Made by a program: the position numbers and the translations under genes. This document shows, one piece after another, positions 45,483 to 58,035 of a DNA stretch of 64,000 nt. The stretch covers positions 3,258,926-3,322,925 of the forward strand of contig OY821520.1 of the NCBI GenBank assembly GCA_963682025.1, read 5' to 3'. Under the pieces are notes generated by a model. It worked only from the letters and a program-made list of their open reading frames with translations, did no database searches and was not told the origin of the DNA. Source of the DNA: Cordilura impudica (lineage: Eukaryota; Arthropoda; Insecta; Diptera; Scathophagidae). Every line of letters begins with the position of its first letter. The first letter of the stretch is position 1.

Positions 45483-46240
45483 AGGCCTAGTTAGCCACAC
45501 GTAACCTTAAGCAAACGTGTCGGCTGTTTTTTTTGTTAGTCTGGATTCACACAAGGCAATTTTTGTTGTGCAACTTTTTTTCAATTCTCTTAAAGTTGCC
45601 TTAATGTTCACACAGAGAAATTTATTGCCGCAACTTTTCGTTTTCTTTTACTTTCAAATTCTTACATTTTTGACAGTTCACTTAAATAGTTTGTGTAAAA
45701 AGAATTTGTTATTGGTCTAAAGTGAAAAATCTATTTGTGTGAAAAAACGGAAGTCAAAGAAAAAATTAAATAAAAAAAATAAAATAAATGAAATAATAAA
45801 TTTTCACAGCGAAGCAAAGAATAAAAAGAAATGTCATGTAATAATCTGGGGCTAACTTCGTGTTTATAATTACGAATTGTACAACAAAACGAGTTGCCGA
45901 GTACAAGCAACTCCCAACTCCGTACCAAATACCACTCTTCTTTCCCATCTCTCCAACAAACTCAAGAATTGCGCAACAAAAGTTGCTTGTGTGAATTCGG
46001 ACTTACATGAAAAGCATTTAGAGCAGTTACCGATTTCAACTGTCACGTAACCGGAACGTCCCAATCTGTTGAAAATAGATTTTTGCTACGTTTCTACGTT
46101 ACATTTGTGAACAGCTGATAAAGTTTGGTTAATTTTACACAGCAACATGCTGGTTCATTTTTTACGTTCTATAATTGCACTAAATATCAACGTTAATTTA
46201 CGGTACGGGTACATTTTAACAACGTGTGGCTAACTAGACC
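45483..46240. mobile_element. MITE of the TTAA-AGGCC family with nested insertion
   Basis: The left AGGCCTAGTTAGCCACACGT and right ACGTGTGGCTAACTAGACC are inverted and flanked by TTAA (45479-45482 and 46241-46244). The outer element would be about 290 bp without the 466-bp MITE inserted at 45538. Confidence 0.8.
45538..46003. mobile_element. MITE of the CACACAAGGCAATTTTT family, nested copy C
   Basis: AGTCTGGATTCACACAAGGC at the left mirrors CTTGTGTGAATTCGGACT at the right. The interior matches 42867-43025 and, inverted, 43028-43190. It lies wholly inside the AGGCC MITE, so it is the younger insertion. Confidence 0.8.
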
Positions 46241-47430
46241 TTAATGAGGAGGTAAGTTAGTATTAAAACTTTTTTCTCTTCTAAATAAATTTGTTTTTGT
46301 TGTCAATAAAGATTATTTTCAAATCAATGCCAAACAGCATAGGAATGACAGGTACATTCCTTTTAAATATTTTTCAATATTTCACCCTGGAAATGGAAGT
46401 CGAGCATTTCATTACAATCTGTTTGTTAAATTTTCGATTTACGCTGTCTACAAGATGTGCTACCGGGAGTTGGAACCCTTAATGTGTCATATTACTTGTT
46501 TTCATATGTTAAACTTAAAATAAGGATCCAGAAAGTCAGGGACCGTAACAATTAAGGCTTGTTTTCTAAACATGTTTTTTTCGACTACATATGATTTTTT
46601 CGATCAAAACTAAAACTTATTTTTTCGATAAAAGTATAAAAAATCAACAACAGGCAGATTCCATTCACCCCTTTTGACCGTAGTAAAAAAACTGAAAAAA
46701 AAATTAGTTGCCTTTATGCACACATTTAAATTTTTCACGTTCAATTTCTTCTTTGTACTTTAAGAACAATTTGTTTCTCTTTATAACGGACACTACTCTG
46801 CCTGTGGTCAGGGTAGAATGAGTTGGTGCTGATGATTTTAATTTTTCCGATCAAATTTTTAAATCAACCACTAAAAAAAAAATGTGAGGAATGAAGAGAA
46901 AAATTTGTTGGCATTGAATATTTATGGCCATTGAAAATTCCAACAAACTCTTTGTTTTTTGGGGAGTAAATCTCACTTTGCTTAAGTGCGGTTCTTATAT
47001 TTGGTTTAAAAATAAAAAAATAGTTGTGCTCGAAAAATAGAAATAAAAAATAACTTTTATTTAGTGACTTATGATAAAATATATAACTGTAACGTCCATG
47101 CTTTAAACATAGCCCAGATGGATGACAATACAAAATATACTTTTTGTTGTTGTTGATATATGAAGTAGGAGTGGCACTTATAGTACTATGGTAAGTTCTT
47201 AACATAAGTAGCCGAACCAAAAATGGGCGGGATCGGATCAAATTAAAATAATAATGACAATTTACAATTTTTTTTGTTAAATGCTTATAGCAAATTGCGG
47301 TAAGAATAAAAGAAAGAAATTCGAAAACAATACATACATACATACAGTGGCTCGATCGAAAAATCCAACAAGATTTTGTTTGATATGTATGTATGTGCAC
47401 TAAAATAAAAAAAAATTACTAAATATACGA
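46241..47430. other. Intergenic, no confident gene
   Basis: A 178-codon minus-strand frame at 46864-47400 is rich in Tyr, Phe, His and Ser and has no recognisable domain. I regard it as chance. The rest is AT-rich. Confidence 0.35.
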
Positions 47431-48235
47431 TTTTTATACCCTCCACTCCAGTGTGCAGAGAGTATATATATATAAGTTTGTCATTCCGTTTGTAATAAAT
47501 AGAAAAAAAATTTTGGACCCCATAAAATATATATATTTGTGATCCTTATAACAACCGGAGTTGATATAGCGATGTCCGTCTGTCCGTCTGTGGAAATCAC
47601 GATGACGGCATCAATCGGGCAGCTAGGGTGCTCGTTGACATAAAAAATGATTCATTAACATCCTGAGAAGTCTGCTATTTGAAATCGTCCAAATCGGTCA
47701 ATTAGGGCCCGAGATTTGAATAAAGAACTAAAAAAAGTCTTGAAAAAATATAATTTTCTATGTTGTTCTTGTCACGATCACGCCCTCAATAGGATAGCTA
47801 AGGCGATCATTTTTAGTGAGAATGATTCAACAAATTCAAGGGAAGATTTCTTTTTCAAAAATCATTAAAATCGGTGGAACAGGTCCAGGGAAATCTCTGA
47901 AAAGGTAAAAAAAATGAAAAATATGATGTTTCTATATTGTTCTTGTTATTCTAAATGTTGTATTGTTGTCATAGCTGGACTTGTTGTTTTTGTGGTCGTT
48001 GTGGTAATAATATAATAAAAACTAACCCTTTGTACATTTTTTTATCAACTCTGGTAGAAAAATTTAAAAGTTTCCATTGTTTTGGCATCACTAAAAAATT
48101 TACTAGATCATTTCTGTCATTGCCACGAGCCTGCCTGCAAAGTTTCAGATCGATTGGGTCACGGGAAAGGGGTTAAAATCGATCCAAAATTTTTTCGACA
48201 AGCAGACACTACGAGTTAATATAAAGGGAGTAAAA
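47431..48235 (+). mobile_element. Second HINE family, 5' part
   Basis: It starts TTTTTATACCCTCCACTCCA, followed by AAGTTTGTCATTCCGTTTG and a short GTCTGTCCGTCTGTGGAAAT tract. This is the typical architecture of the other common fly HINE type (subterminal repeat, then GTCY microsatellite). No 3' hairpin follows within this piece. Confidence 0.75.
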
Positions 48236-48418
48236 ATTCACCAGCATCTAAAGCAAATAATGCTAAAATATGTACCTAGTTGTTAATAAAAAAAACAATG
48301 TAAATTTAGCAAAAAAAATTTTTATATATTAATTTATTTAAAGAGAAAAACACAAAAATAACGTTTGAGTTGTATTTTTTGTGTGTAATATTTACATATA
48401 CATACATACACATATTAA

Positions 48419-48841
48419 AGGTGCTATTACACGATGTGTTTTTTACATATGTACTGTCACTTTTTTTATCCATATGAAATTCCTCATGTCTGTCAAAATT
48501 GTCTTTTACATACGATTCATAATTTTTACTATCACACGTGCATATGTATTTCCGTATGACATAACCTCTAAATGTAAACAACAGCTGATTTAATTTAATT
48601 TAATTTACAAAAATTTATTGTTGAAAAAAAGTTATATATTTTTTAATTGTTAATTAATATTAAACAATTTATTTTGTTCCAATATTAATCTTTATAATTT
48701 ACTCTGTTTTTCTTTCGCCACAAGCAGTGTTGTATTTTCATATATTTGTCATACAAAAATAGAACCTGCTCTAATTGAAAAATGTACATGTGACTTTCCT
48801 CATGTATTGTACATAAACAATGTTTCATATGTATCACAATT
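48419..48841 (-). mobile_element. AGGTGCTATTACA MITE, copy 1, one end lost
   Basis: The left end is identical to the right terminal repeat of copy 2 over about 41 bp. The body is the reverse complement of 50130-50563, and the distal terminal repeat is missing after CATATGTATCACA. A 54-codon frame in this half is also open in copy 2, but it overlaps the TIR and is probably not a gene. Confidence 0.85.
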
Positions 48842-50071
48842 TATTTTGTGATGTTAGAAATAAATCGGTATATTATTTTATTTACATAAATTTCTGCAAT
48901 ATTTTGTTGTGGGGAAAATACATTTCTTTTGCATTAACAAAGTGTCACTTCATTTTGCTCAGCGATACTATGCCACAGTAGATGGCGCCACAATTTTTGT
49001 TCTAATTAGCTTTGCAATACATGTTATTTCTATTTTAACATGAATGTCAATATTTTCAAATGGATATTATGCATAACAATGTTAAGAGTATACACGGGCT
49101 GGTCTTTTATTTCATATGTTTTTTCATTATTCTTTTACAAATATCAACATAAGTTTAGCATATTAACTTTTTGTTGTCTTTACAAAATAGAGTTATCGAG
49201 TTATCAAAGAGTTTTTTGCTTTCAAAAAAGTTGTACATAGTTATATAGAATTATTATTCTGCTTTACCTACAAAATATCTGATTGCGATTACATCTAATT
49301 TTTAAAAATTGTTTATAATTACTAAAGCAGTATTATTCACATAAATACAAAATTGCACTTTTTAAATTTTCCATTCAAATTTTAGAAAATATCAATTCTA
49401 AAAACTGGAATTAAAATTTCCAATTATAAATTATAAAATATTAATTGAACTTCAGAAAATCATATCAAAACGTCGGAAATAACAATTTTAAATTTAGAAG
49501 ACATCAATTGCATCAAATTCCAAAAAAAACACAAAATATGTTTACATTTAAAAGATGTTTACATTTAAAAAAATATTGGCATGCAAGAGAAATTAATAGC
49601 TTTTCAGTAACTTCTTTTAACGATTAAAATTTTTAAACGATATTCGATATTGTTAAAGTCAGCTGTTGTTGTTATCTAAACGACAACCATTTTTGTGTTG
49701 ATTATTTAATCGATAAAACTTAAATTTTTAGGTTGAAATGTCGTCATACATAAATAAAAATCATAAAATAGTGAAAATATTTTGCTTCTATTAAAAAACT
49801 TTTTTATATAAATAAAAAAATTAAATATCATATTCGATTCATTATTTCATTTTCAAATAAATAAACAGAAATATTAGTAAAAAAATAGAGATATTAAACA
49901 TAAACATAAAATCATCCTGTCAAACACGAAGTAATTTGTTTTTTCTATTCTTCTTTGTGTTTTTCGCTTATTTTGACAGAGATGCCACTCGTTTACAATT
50001 TAAATAAATAGAAAAATAGATTTGTCGACTGTCGTTAAGATGTATGTACTTAGTGAATCACTTAATCCTTA
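48842..50071. other. AT-rich spacer between inverted MITE copies
   Basis: No gene was seen. Several short frames exist but none has a domain or plausible context. Confidence 0.4.
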
Positions 50072-50563
50072 AGGTGCTATTACATGATGTGTTTTTTACA
50101 TATGTACTGTCAAATTTTCCCACAACACAAGTTGTAAACATCGTGTGATACATATGCAACATTGTTTATGTACAATACATGAGGTAAGTCACATGTACAT
50201 TTTTCAATTAGAACATGTTGTATTTTTGCATGACAAACATATGAAAATACAACACTGCTTGTGGCGAAAGAAAAACAGAGTAAATTATAAAGATTAATAT
50301 TGAAAGAAAAATAAATTGTTTAATATTAATTAACAATTAATAAATATATAATTTTTTTTTTAACAATAAATTTTTGTAAATTCACAAATTAAATCAGCTG
50401 TTGTTTACATTTAGAGATTATGTCATACGGAAATACATATGCACGTGTGATAGCAAAAATTATGAATCGTATGTAAAAGACAATTTTGACAGACATGAGG
50501 AATTTCATATGGATAAAAAAAGTGACAGTACATATGTAAAAAACACATCGTGTAATAGCACCT
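50072..50563 (+). mobile_element. AGGTGCTATTACA MITE, copy 2, complete
   Basis: A 492-bp element with 41-bp terminal inverted repeats (AGGTGCTATTACAYGATGTG, then TTTTTTACATATGTACTGTCA) differing at one position. No clear target duplication was found; the left flank is TTA and the right flank CTAGTG. Confidence 0.9.
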
Positions 50564-51039
50564 CTAGTGCAAACAACAATAGCTGTCGATATATTTTGCC
50601 ATTGTCGGATCGTTGAAATTTACAGAATCGGACTACAGAAAAGATTAATTTAAATTCAATGAATTTTCTGAAACCTCAAATGATATTTAAGAATTGCGAA
50701 CATAAAAGTTGTTACATAAATAAACGCAATTTGATGAGAATGTTATTTATATGTAAATTTTCGCAATTTTTTTTGGATGAATATTTGAAGTTCTTCAGAA
50801 AATTATTTTATTTAAAATTTTTGCGATATTTGTTTTTTTGCATTTGGCATCCCTAATTTAATTATTTATTATTATAAATTTATTTTCTATGTTTTCCAAA
50901 TATGGCAATATTTTTTTGAAAAAAAAGTTGAGAGAGCTTTTTTCGGTTATTATTTTGTTACTCAATCCGACCTATATGGCCGCAATGAAGAAATATTTGG
51001 CCAGTTAAAAGCCAAAAAAGCACGATTTAATGCATATAG
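50564..51039. other. AT-rich spacer
   Basis: The right part (50965-51039) may already belong to the second HINE family. Nothing else was recognised. Confidence 0.3.
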
Positions 51040-51263
51040 CCACCCTACACAACCATTACCTTTGCAATGGAGGTTAGGGCGAGCTATTTAATTAGCAAAA
51101 ACTAAATTAAACGAGAAGTTATGTCATATAACCGGAAACGCATGCATATAGGAAATGCATGCATATTTTTCCAACATTTTGTTTACATTTATCATCAATA
51201 CTCAAACCGAGGTGGAGGGTATCAAAAATTCGGCACAGCCGAATTTAACACTCTTACTTGTTT
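51040..51263 (+). mobile_element. Second HINE family, 3' end
   Basis: GGTGGAGGGTAT is the 3' subterminal repeat. It is followed by a hairpin at 51226-51246 (9-bp stem AAATTCGGC, loop ACA) and the terminus CTCTTACTTGTTT. It could be the other end of the element starting at 47431, now split by MITE insertions. Confidence 0.75.
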
Positions 51264-52014
51264 TTATTTTATTTACACTCTATATCCTAATCTTTCGTAT
51301 TAAACAAAAGTAATACAAAACCTAAATAAATGCACTTTAAGATTTTTCGGTAATTATGCGGGGAAAGCATTTAAACGAACACGTTTAATTACCTTATAAG
51401 AGGCAAATTGACGAATACTTTTAAATACATCAAAAAGGCAATTATCCGAACATGTGTAAAACAGGGTTATTAAAATAACTTTAACATTTTAATAAATAAA
51501 AATAATCCAAGAGTTAAATTTGAAACAGTTTTTGGTATGTTCCCACAGAGTTACACAAAAATAATGTTAGACGTTGTTTTTTAGATTTATTGCCTTTGAC
51601 TGGGTCCCCTTCTCGAGCTAATGTTCCAGTTGACACAACTATAAAAAAGCATTAAATATATTTTCAGGAGTATAATTTTGAAGAATTGAGGAAAAACTGC
51701 TACTTTCCATAAAATTTGGGGCACATTCACATTCACTGTTCGGTTCAAAATCTGAAATAATTTTTTATAGAAAGGACAGCATTATTCAGGCGCATCTGCT
51801 TAAACCATATCGTGAGTCAATAAGTACTTTGGGTAATTAAACGAAGGAAATTTAATGGAAATTTTATTTTCTGGATAAAGTTATTTGAGGTAATTGCTCG
51901 AATTGGGTAATTAAGCGAAAGTTTTGTTTGGGATTTAGAATTCGAGGTAAATAAGCGTAATTAAGGTAATTAAGCATGGGGTAATTAAACAGGTTATACT
52001 GCATTTTGAAAATG
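51264..52014. other. Spacer with clustered GGTAATTAARC motifs
   Basis: GGTAATTA followed by AGC or AAC occurs repeatedly at 51832-51990, with related forms at 51349 and 51390. The spacing is irregular and the function unknown. Confidence 0.35.
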
Positions 52015-52099
52015 GCCAAAAATACGCTTAAAAAAAAAAAGTTTCAGCAAAGAAAAGGCCACAGAACTTCAAGACAGAAAGTAAACTTTTTAAATTTTT

Positions 52100-53010
52100 G
52101 AATATTTGGTTTATTTTTATTTGGACTTAAGCACCTAATATAGTCTTCTAGGCTTCGGTCGACAAGTTTTTTTGTTATATCGGGGGAGATTATGCTCCAT
52201 TATTCCTTTAGACCCTTCTTTAAGTTTGCCTCGCTTGAAATAGTCCCTCGACTTATTTTTCTGTCAAAATTTTTCCACAGATGCTCGATCGGGTTAAGGT
52301 CTGGGGACTGCGGCGGTTGATCAAGTGTCTTAGAAGTACGGTACAGTAGCCACTCTTTCACAATTTTAGATGTATGCTTTAGATCGTTGTTCTTTTGGAC
52401 GATCCAGTTTCCAGTCATGCCTTATTTATCGACGCTAGGGCCAACATTGTCCTTTAAAATGGCTAAGTAATCCATTTGGTTTATAGTAGGGTAAATAAAA
52501 ACATAACTGAAACTCCACCAAGTTTGATAGTGTTCGCAACACACTTTTCTTTGAAGGTTTCGTTCTTAGCACGCCATATTTTTGCGTGTCTTTTCGCACC
52601 GAAAATTTCGGATTTGCTCTTACCTGTATATAATATGATTTCCTAAAAAGATAGAGTGATTTTTGTACTTTTTATCGAAATTCATTAGCTTGCTCTGATT
52701 CCCCTTGAATATACATATGTTTGTATAGGTATGTATAGTTTCCTACATGGTATCTTTTCATGTAGGCCATTTTTGTGAAGCGATCTCCTTACTGTACTTA
52801 AACTTACTGGTTTGCCTGATGTCTGCGTTATGTTTTCTGATAATTTAACTGCACTTTAGGCTGGATATGTCTTTACTTCTCTTATTAAAGCTCTAACTTA
52901 GGTACCACTAAGCCACTTTGGGTGTCCAGATCTCGGTAATTCTTCTTTTGAAGTATTAATCAACTATTTTTTTTTGCTGTGCAGTGGCTCCTACCCAAAA
53001 TTTTCCTAAT
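52100..53010 (-). pseudogene. Tc1-type transposase pseudogene
   Basis: On the minus strand, fragments in different frames follow the Tc1 order. The helix-turn-helix segment SGKPVSLSTVRRSLHKNGLH lies near 52840-52770. A SKSEIFG-like stretch follows the first catalytic Asp region near 52620. NNDLKHTS and PPQSPDLNPIEHLW at about 52390-52280 correspond to the second Asp and the conserved block before the last acidic residue. Many stops and frameshifts are present. AGAAAGTAAAC at 52077 recurs inverted at about 53230 and may be part of the element's terminal repeats. Confidence 0.75.
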
Positions 53011-53170
53011 TTCACTCAAACATTTACTTTTTACTTTTAAACCTAAAATAATTTTCCGACGATGTTTGCTTTCCAATAGTGAGGTTAGTTTATTTTACTT
53101 CTTTTTAGTTATTATTAATTAGTCCAAATCAACTTAAAATGATTTTTAATAAAGCAAAACACGTGATCAG

Positions 53171-53937
53171 TAAAACAAAAAGCTTAGGCTCTTCCCCGAA
53201 ATTTAAAAAAAGCGTAAGTGTTAAAACTGTTTACTTTCTTTTGACGCTTAAAATCTGATGGATTTTCACTTTCCAGAGACTTGAGTTGATTTCATATTTT
53301 ATAGTAGTCAATCTCTAAATGGTATAGTAGTAAGCTCTGTAATATTAATGTGTTAGTGTAAATTCAAAAACCAAAAAAAAAAAAAATGTCAGCCTACACA
53401 CCAGCGTAGCCATTAATTTTTTGCAGCGTAAATTGTTGAATTTACTGCAGATATTCTTGTTATTACGCTATGCCTTCATCACATTCTTTTACAGTTTACA
53501 GTTCTTTTAGGTCCTTAATGATACAAAATATTCCCAGTTTTTCGCATTCGCATAAATTTAATTTTTGTTGAGTTTTATGTTGTTGTTGCTCTCATTTGTA
53601 AACGACCACTCTCCATCGAAAATTCGTACTCAAGAAGAAAACTGAGTAAAAGAGGTAACATATCTTTTTGTTGTATGTTTTCCATTTTCTATTGTTTGAA
53701 AAATTTAACAAAAAAAAAAAATACCATTCAACAATTTCAAACAGACGTACACACGTTTTTACAACTAACCTATTTACCGCATTCCTGTACACATATGTAT
53801 GTATGTATGTAGATGGCATACGTTTCGTACAATCAAATTTTTACAATTAGTGTACCGACTACATAAAAGCTTTGCAATGTCGGTTTGGCAGACACAGCTT
53901 CTTGCCCGGCATTACAGGAAATTGTTGCTTGTTTTCA
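53171..53937. other. AT-rich spacer
   Basis: It contains a (GTAT)n stretch at 53795-53812. No gene was recognised. Confidence 0.35.
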
Positions 53938-54636
53938 TTATACCCTATACCACTATGTGGTTTGGGTATAATGACTTTGTGCTGCTGTTTGTAACTACCA
54001 AAAATATTTGACCTAGACCCATCTTTTATTATACCGATCGAATCACAATCACTAACTGATTCGATTTAACGATGTCCGTCCGTCCGTCTGTGTGTCCATG
54101 TAAACTTTGTAATCAAACTGCAGGTCGCAAATATGAATATATTTTGATGAATTTGGTATATAAGCTTTTATCGGCCATGGAATGAACGCTATTGAAGTTG
54201 GTGAGAATCGGTCCATGTTCAGACCTAGCCCCCATATAAATGATCCCTATGAAATCGACATAAATTACCATAAGATCCAAATTGTCATATAGATCTTACT
54301 CAAATTGGGTTTGTATGCGTTTATTACATCCATTAATGAGTAGTCCAAAAATGATCCCTATGGGACAACTCTTAGACAAAGGCCCCATATAGAGCTGCTT
54401 CCCGATCTTCACTTAAATCTATCAAAAAACAAAAATATTACACTGATTCTTCTCAAATTTTGGTTGTATATATTTTTGCAAAATACAAGAGACTTTACCA
54501 AACATGATCAGGATCAGTCCATTTTTGGACCTAGTCCCCATATAGAGTTAGTTGGGCCTAAGAGATAGGGTCTCTAAAAGCTTGGTACAGGGTTTCGTAT
54601 AGTCGATCTAGACCGACTATAATTTTCTTACTTGTT
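53938..54636 (+). mobile_element. HINE copy 9, internally deleted
   Basis: Both termini are present: TATACCCTATACCACTATGT and, at the end, GTCGATCTAGACCGAC plus TCTTACTTGTTT. About 80 bp of the 3' body are missing (TATAGAG joins TTAGTTGGGCC). Only three GTCC units remain. Confidence 0.85.
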
Positions 54637-57037
54637 TTTTTTTTGCCGAAGTGTAACATTTATTTTGTTGTTATGCTTCAATGCAAAAGTAAAAAACAAA
54701 ACAAGAACTGTGACGTTTCTCTTTTGGTTTGTTTATTTTACTTTTGAAGGAATTTCTCAAATTAATGACGTCGTAGTTTGACCCTCACTAACATAATAAA
54801 AGCTTTCTCTGCGAGGCACGTTTACTCTAAGTTCTCACTTTCTGTGTATTAAGTAAAAGCTATTTTGGAATCGTATTACTTTTACAGACAGACACCTACC
54901 TACTCTGAGAACAGCAGCGAACATAAATACTTAGATATGTGTAGTTGAAATGAAAAGCTCAAGGTAAAATGTATGCAAAATTTCGCATACTTTTTGTACA
55001 CTCTTGAGCATCTTCTTTCATGTGATGAGTATCGGTGAACTTCGTATTTTATTTTTTTTATACACACACACACACATCTGATTGTTGGGGTCTCCAGGAA
55101 TGCTTTTGAATTAAAGCCTGATAGTCGTTGGATATACGCCGCGATGCTAAGATTCGTAAACGCTATCGCAAAAGCTTTTGTTGTCAAAAAACTTACCGTT
55201 AAATGTGGTACATCATAGACCATTTAAGCTGGTATTGCAAATTGAAAACCGCCACCACCACAGACACTGCAAAGAAAATGTAAAAAGGAGTATTTTGAAA
55301 AAAATCCAATCTGAAAACTTTTACGAGGAAGTGTGAAAGGGAATAATAAAGTGCTAGCTGGTGGTCGGTCGGTCTTTTTAAAACCAGTCTTACTTAAACA
55401 TATAAAAATTAATTCAAAAAAATTACAAAAAAAAAAAATACAACAAGAAATATCGAAACAAGCAATAATTTATTAATGTTAAAACTTAACAAATTTTCAT
55501 TAATACATCAATATAAAAGATAAAATTTAAACAAAAAGCAAACAAAAAAAAAATAAAAAATGTAATTCTCGACTTAATTTTATGCCTTCTTCAGATTTTG
55601 TTTTAAATTTGCGCGTGCTTCGTGTTTATTAAATCGTATTTTTTCGTTATTATATCTCGTGTGCTGAACTTTGTTGTTATCTTTCATTTGACATCTTGTC
55701 TGTCGTTTTTTTTGAATACTTCCAAAAAAAATATAGAAAAACGTGTAAATTTAGGAAAAAAAATTTATTAAAAAATGTATTTTTATTTATAAAAAAGAGA
55801 AAACGCAACAAAAATAAATATACAAAAAATAATATACTTGTGTGACGTAAATCTGTTAATTAAATGTTTTATTTCTATATAATATCTCGTGATTATTTTT
55901 TATATTAAAATACTTAAAATCAAAATAAACTTATGTGAGAAACTAATAAACGGAAAAAAAGTAAAACAGGTAATTAAACATTATCAACCAGCCAATAGAA
56001 CTACGAAAGAAGCAATTTAACAAGTTTTTCCGATTTTCTGTACGTACGTGTATATGTATGGTTATGCGTGCGTGTGTGTGTGTGCTGCCATTGGATTACG
56101 TCCTTGAAATTTAGGATGTTTGCTATGTACTCTCCCATACCAGATGTACATGAACAATATTTCCTAGTATCACTACTTAAGTGTATTAAATAATCCGAAA
56201 TGCGGTCAAAGCTATATAGGAGTAATTTTTTTTCAAATTAATAAATAACTAACATAAATTGCAAAAATACATACAATGGAATTTATGTTATATTCTATTC
56301 TTATTTGTGTTTTATAAAATAATACAACTCTGTTAAATACTTCTTTGCGAGTCTCGTGTCACACGTGACTGTTGTGTTAAGTGTAAAATTATAGGAAGGC
56401 TGATTAAAAATATATAGAAAACTAAAATGAAGAAAATTGATAACATTAACATTTTATCAACTACATATTAGTTCCAAAAAAGCGGGTCTTTTTTTTGGAG
56501 GCATAACATTTTAAAATGAAATAAATCACATAAAAAATGGCTTGATTAGAAAGATACTCTTGTGCCATTTAGGGCATATGAGCGCCTCGGTTGGCTCGAA
56601 TAAAGCTGAAATTGGAAGCCCAGGGATCAAATAATCGCATTCGATATCGAGTAAAATCAATCAAAATTCCATATTTTGTTTTATTATTTAAAGAAGACGG
56701 ATAATCGTCAGACCTCGTTTCACTTTTACTATTAACTATATGGACCATAACTCGTTATCTGTGACAGAGTAAAATTACTCTTAGTATTTTATTTTGGAAA
56801 ATAAAAAAAAGAAAATTGGGATAACGAATGCGACGATTCGACCTCCGATGTGTTCACGACAACGAGACTAATGCTTATCTGTTTTTCAATGTTGTTTTTG
56901 TGGCCTGAACAAATATATGCGGCGTTTCATGTCAAGTGATCCAACTTTTGAAACCGATGTCTTCCGATCGGGATGAAACATTTCAAAAAATCGCGAGTAT
57001 TGGCACTTTACATGAAAAAATCATTTCTCCAAAAAAA
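54637..57037. other. Long AT-rich stretch with few signals
   Basis: Apart from the candidate exon at 55197-55266, it contains AT-rich DNA, a (GT)n stretch at 56066-56084 and no recognised element or gene. Confidence 0.35.
55197..55266 (-). other. Candidate 70-nt exon
   Basis: On the minus strand, an excellent acceptor (TTTTCTTTGCAG, ending 55267) and donor (GTAAGT, 55196-55191) lie 70 nt apart around GC-richer sequence. One frame contains an ATG at 55223 and reads MVYDVPHLT into the donor, so this could be a first coding exon. Another frame reads VCGGGGFQFAIPA and a stop, so it could be a last exon. No partner exon was found in the window. Confidence 0.25.
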
Positions 57038-57806
57038 ACAAGTAAAAAAATTATAGTCGGTCTAGACCGACTTTACGATACCCTATACCATGCGTTTAGA
57101 GACCCTATCTCTCAGGCCCAACTAACTGGATATAGAAAATAAGCATAAACCAAATTTGAGTGGGATTTTTATTAATTTTTATGGCTGCAGATATGAAAAA
57201 GTTCATATCGGATGCTATATCTGTATGAGGACTAGGCCCCAAAATGGACCGATCCTGACCATGTTTGGTAAAGTCTCTTGTATTTTGCAAAAATAAATAC
57301 AAACAAAATTTGAGAAGAATCAGTGCGATATTTTTGTTTTTTGATAGATTTAAGTGAAGATCGGGAAGCAGCTCTATATGGGGCCTATGACTAAGAGTTG
57401 TCCAATAGGGATCATTTTTGAACTACTGATTAATGGATGTAATAAATACATACAAACCCAATTTGACTAAGATTTATATGATAATTTGGATCTTATGGCA
57501 ATTTATGTTGATTTCATAGGGGTCATTTGTATGGGGACTAGGTCTGAACATGGACCGATTCTCACCAATTTCAACAGCGTTCATCCTATTAAAGCTTATA
57601 TGCCAAATTTCATCGAAATATATTCATATTTGCGACCTGCAGTTTGATGACAAAGTTTACATGGACACACAGACGGATCGACTCAAAAAGTGATTCTGAT
57701 TCGATCGGTATAATAAAAGATGGGTCTAGGTCAGATATTTTTGGTTGTTACAAACAGCAGCACAAAGTCATTGTACCCAAACCACATAGTGGTATAGGGT
57801 ATAAAA
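57038..57806 (-). mobile_element. HINE copy 10
   Basis: Both ends are present, and the palindrome has one mismatch (GACTTTA). The GGAC tract is deleted and only ACAGACGGATCGACTC remains. The body is close to consensus. Confidence 0.88.
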
Positions 57807-58035
57807 AGTGATTTTTTCCTGAGGTTAACATATTGTGGGTATGACAGTATAGAGGGTATGCAATTTTAGTTAGGTATGTTACATACCGTCGGAAAGGTTA
57901 ATTTGTCTAGGTTCTCAGCATATGCTTTAATTTCAAGGTTTTGGAAACGCTTACAACAGAGGCTAGTTCCTTAGCGGGAAAAGTAGCCCGTTTTGGTTTA
58001 CAAGGATGTTCTCTTCAAATTATCTCTATATAATA

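Noticed and set aside
46864..47400. 178-codon minus-strand open frame
   Set aside because: No domain is present, the Tyr/Phe/His/Ser-rich composition is as expected from AT-rich DNA, and there are no splice or start-site signals. It overlaps nothing conserved.
48306..50616. 54-codon frame shared by two loci (YVIRKYICTCDSKNYESY)
   Set aside because: It lies within two recent copies of the same MITE and runs into the terminal repeat. Identity is explained by copying.
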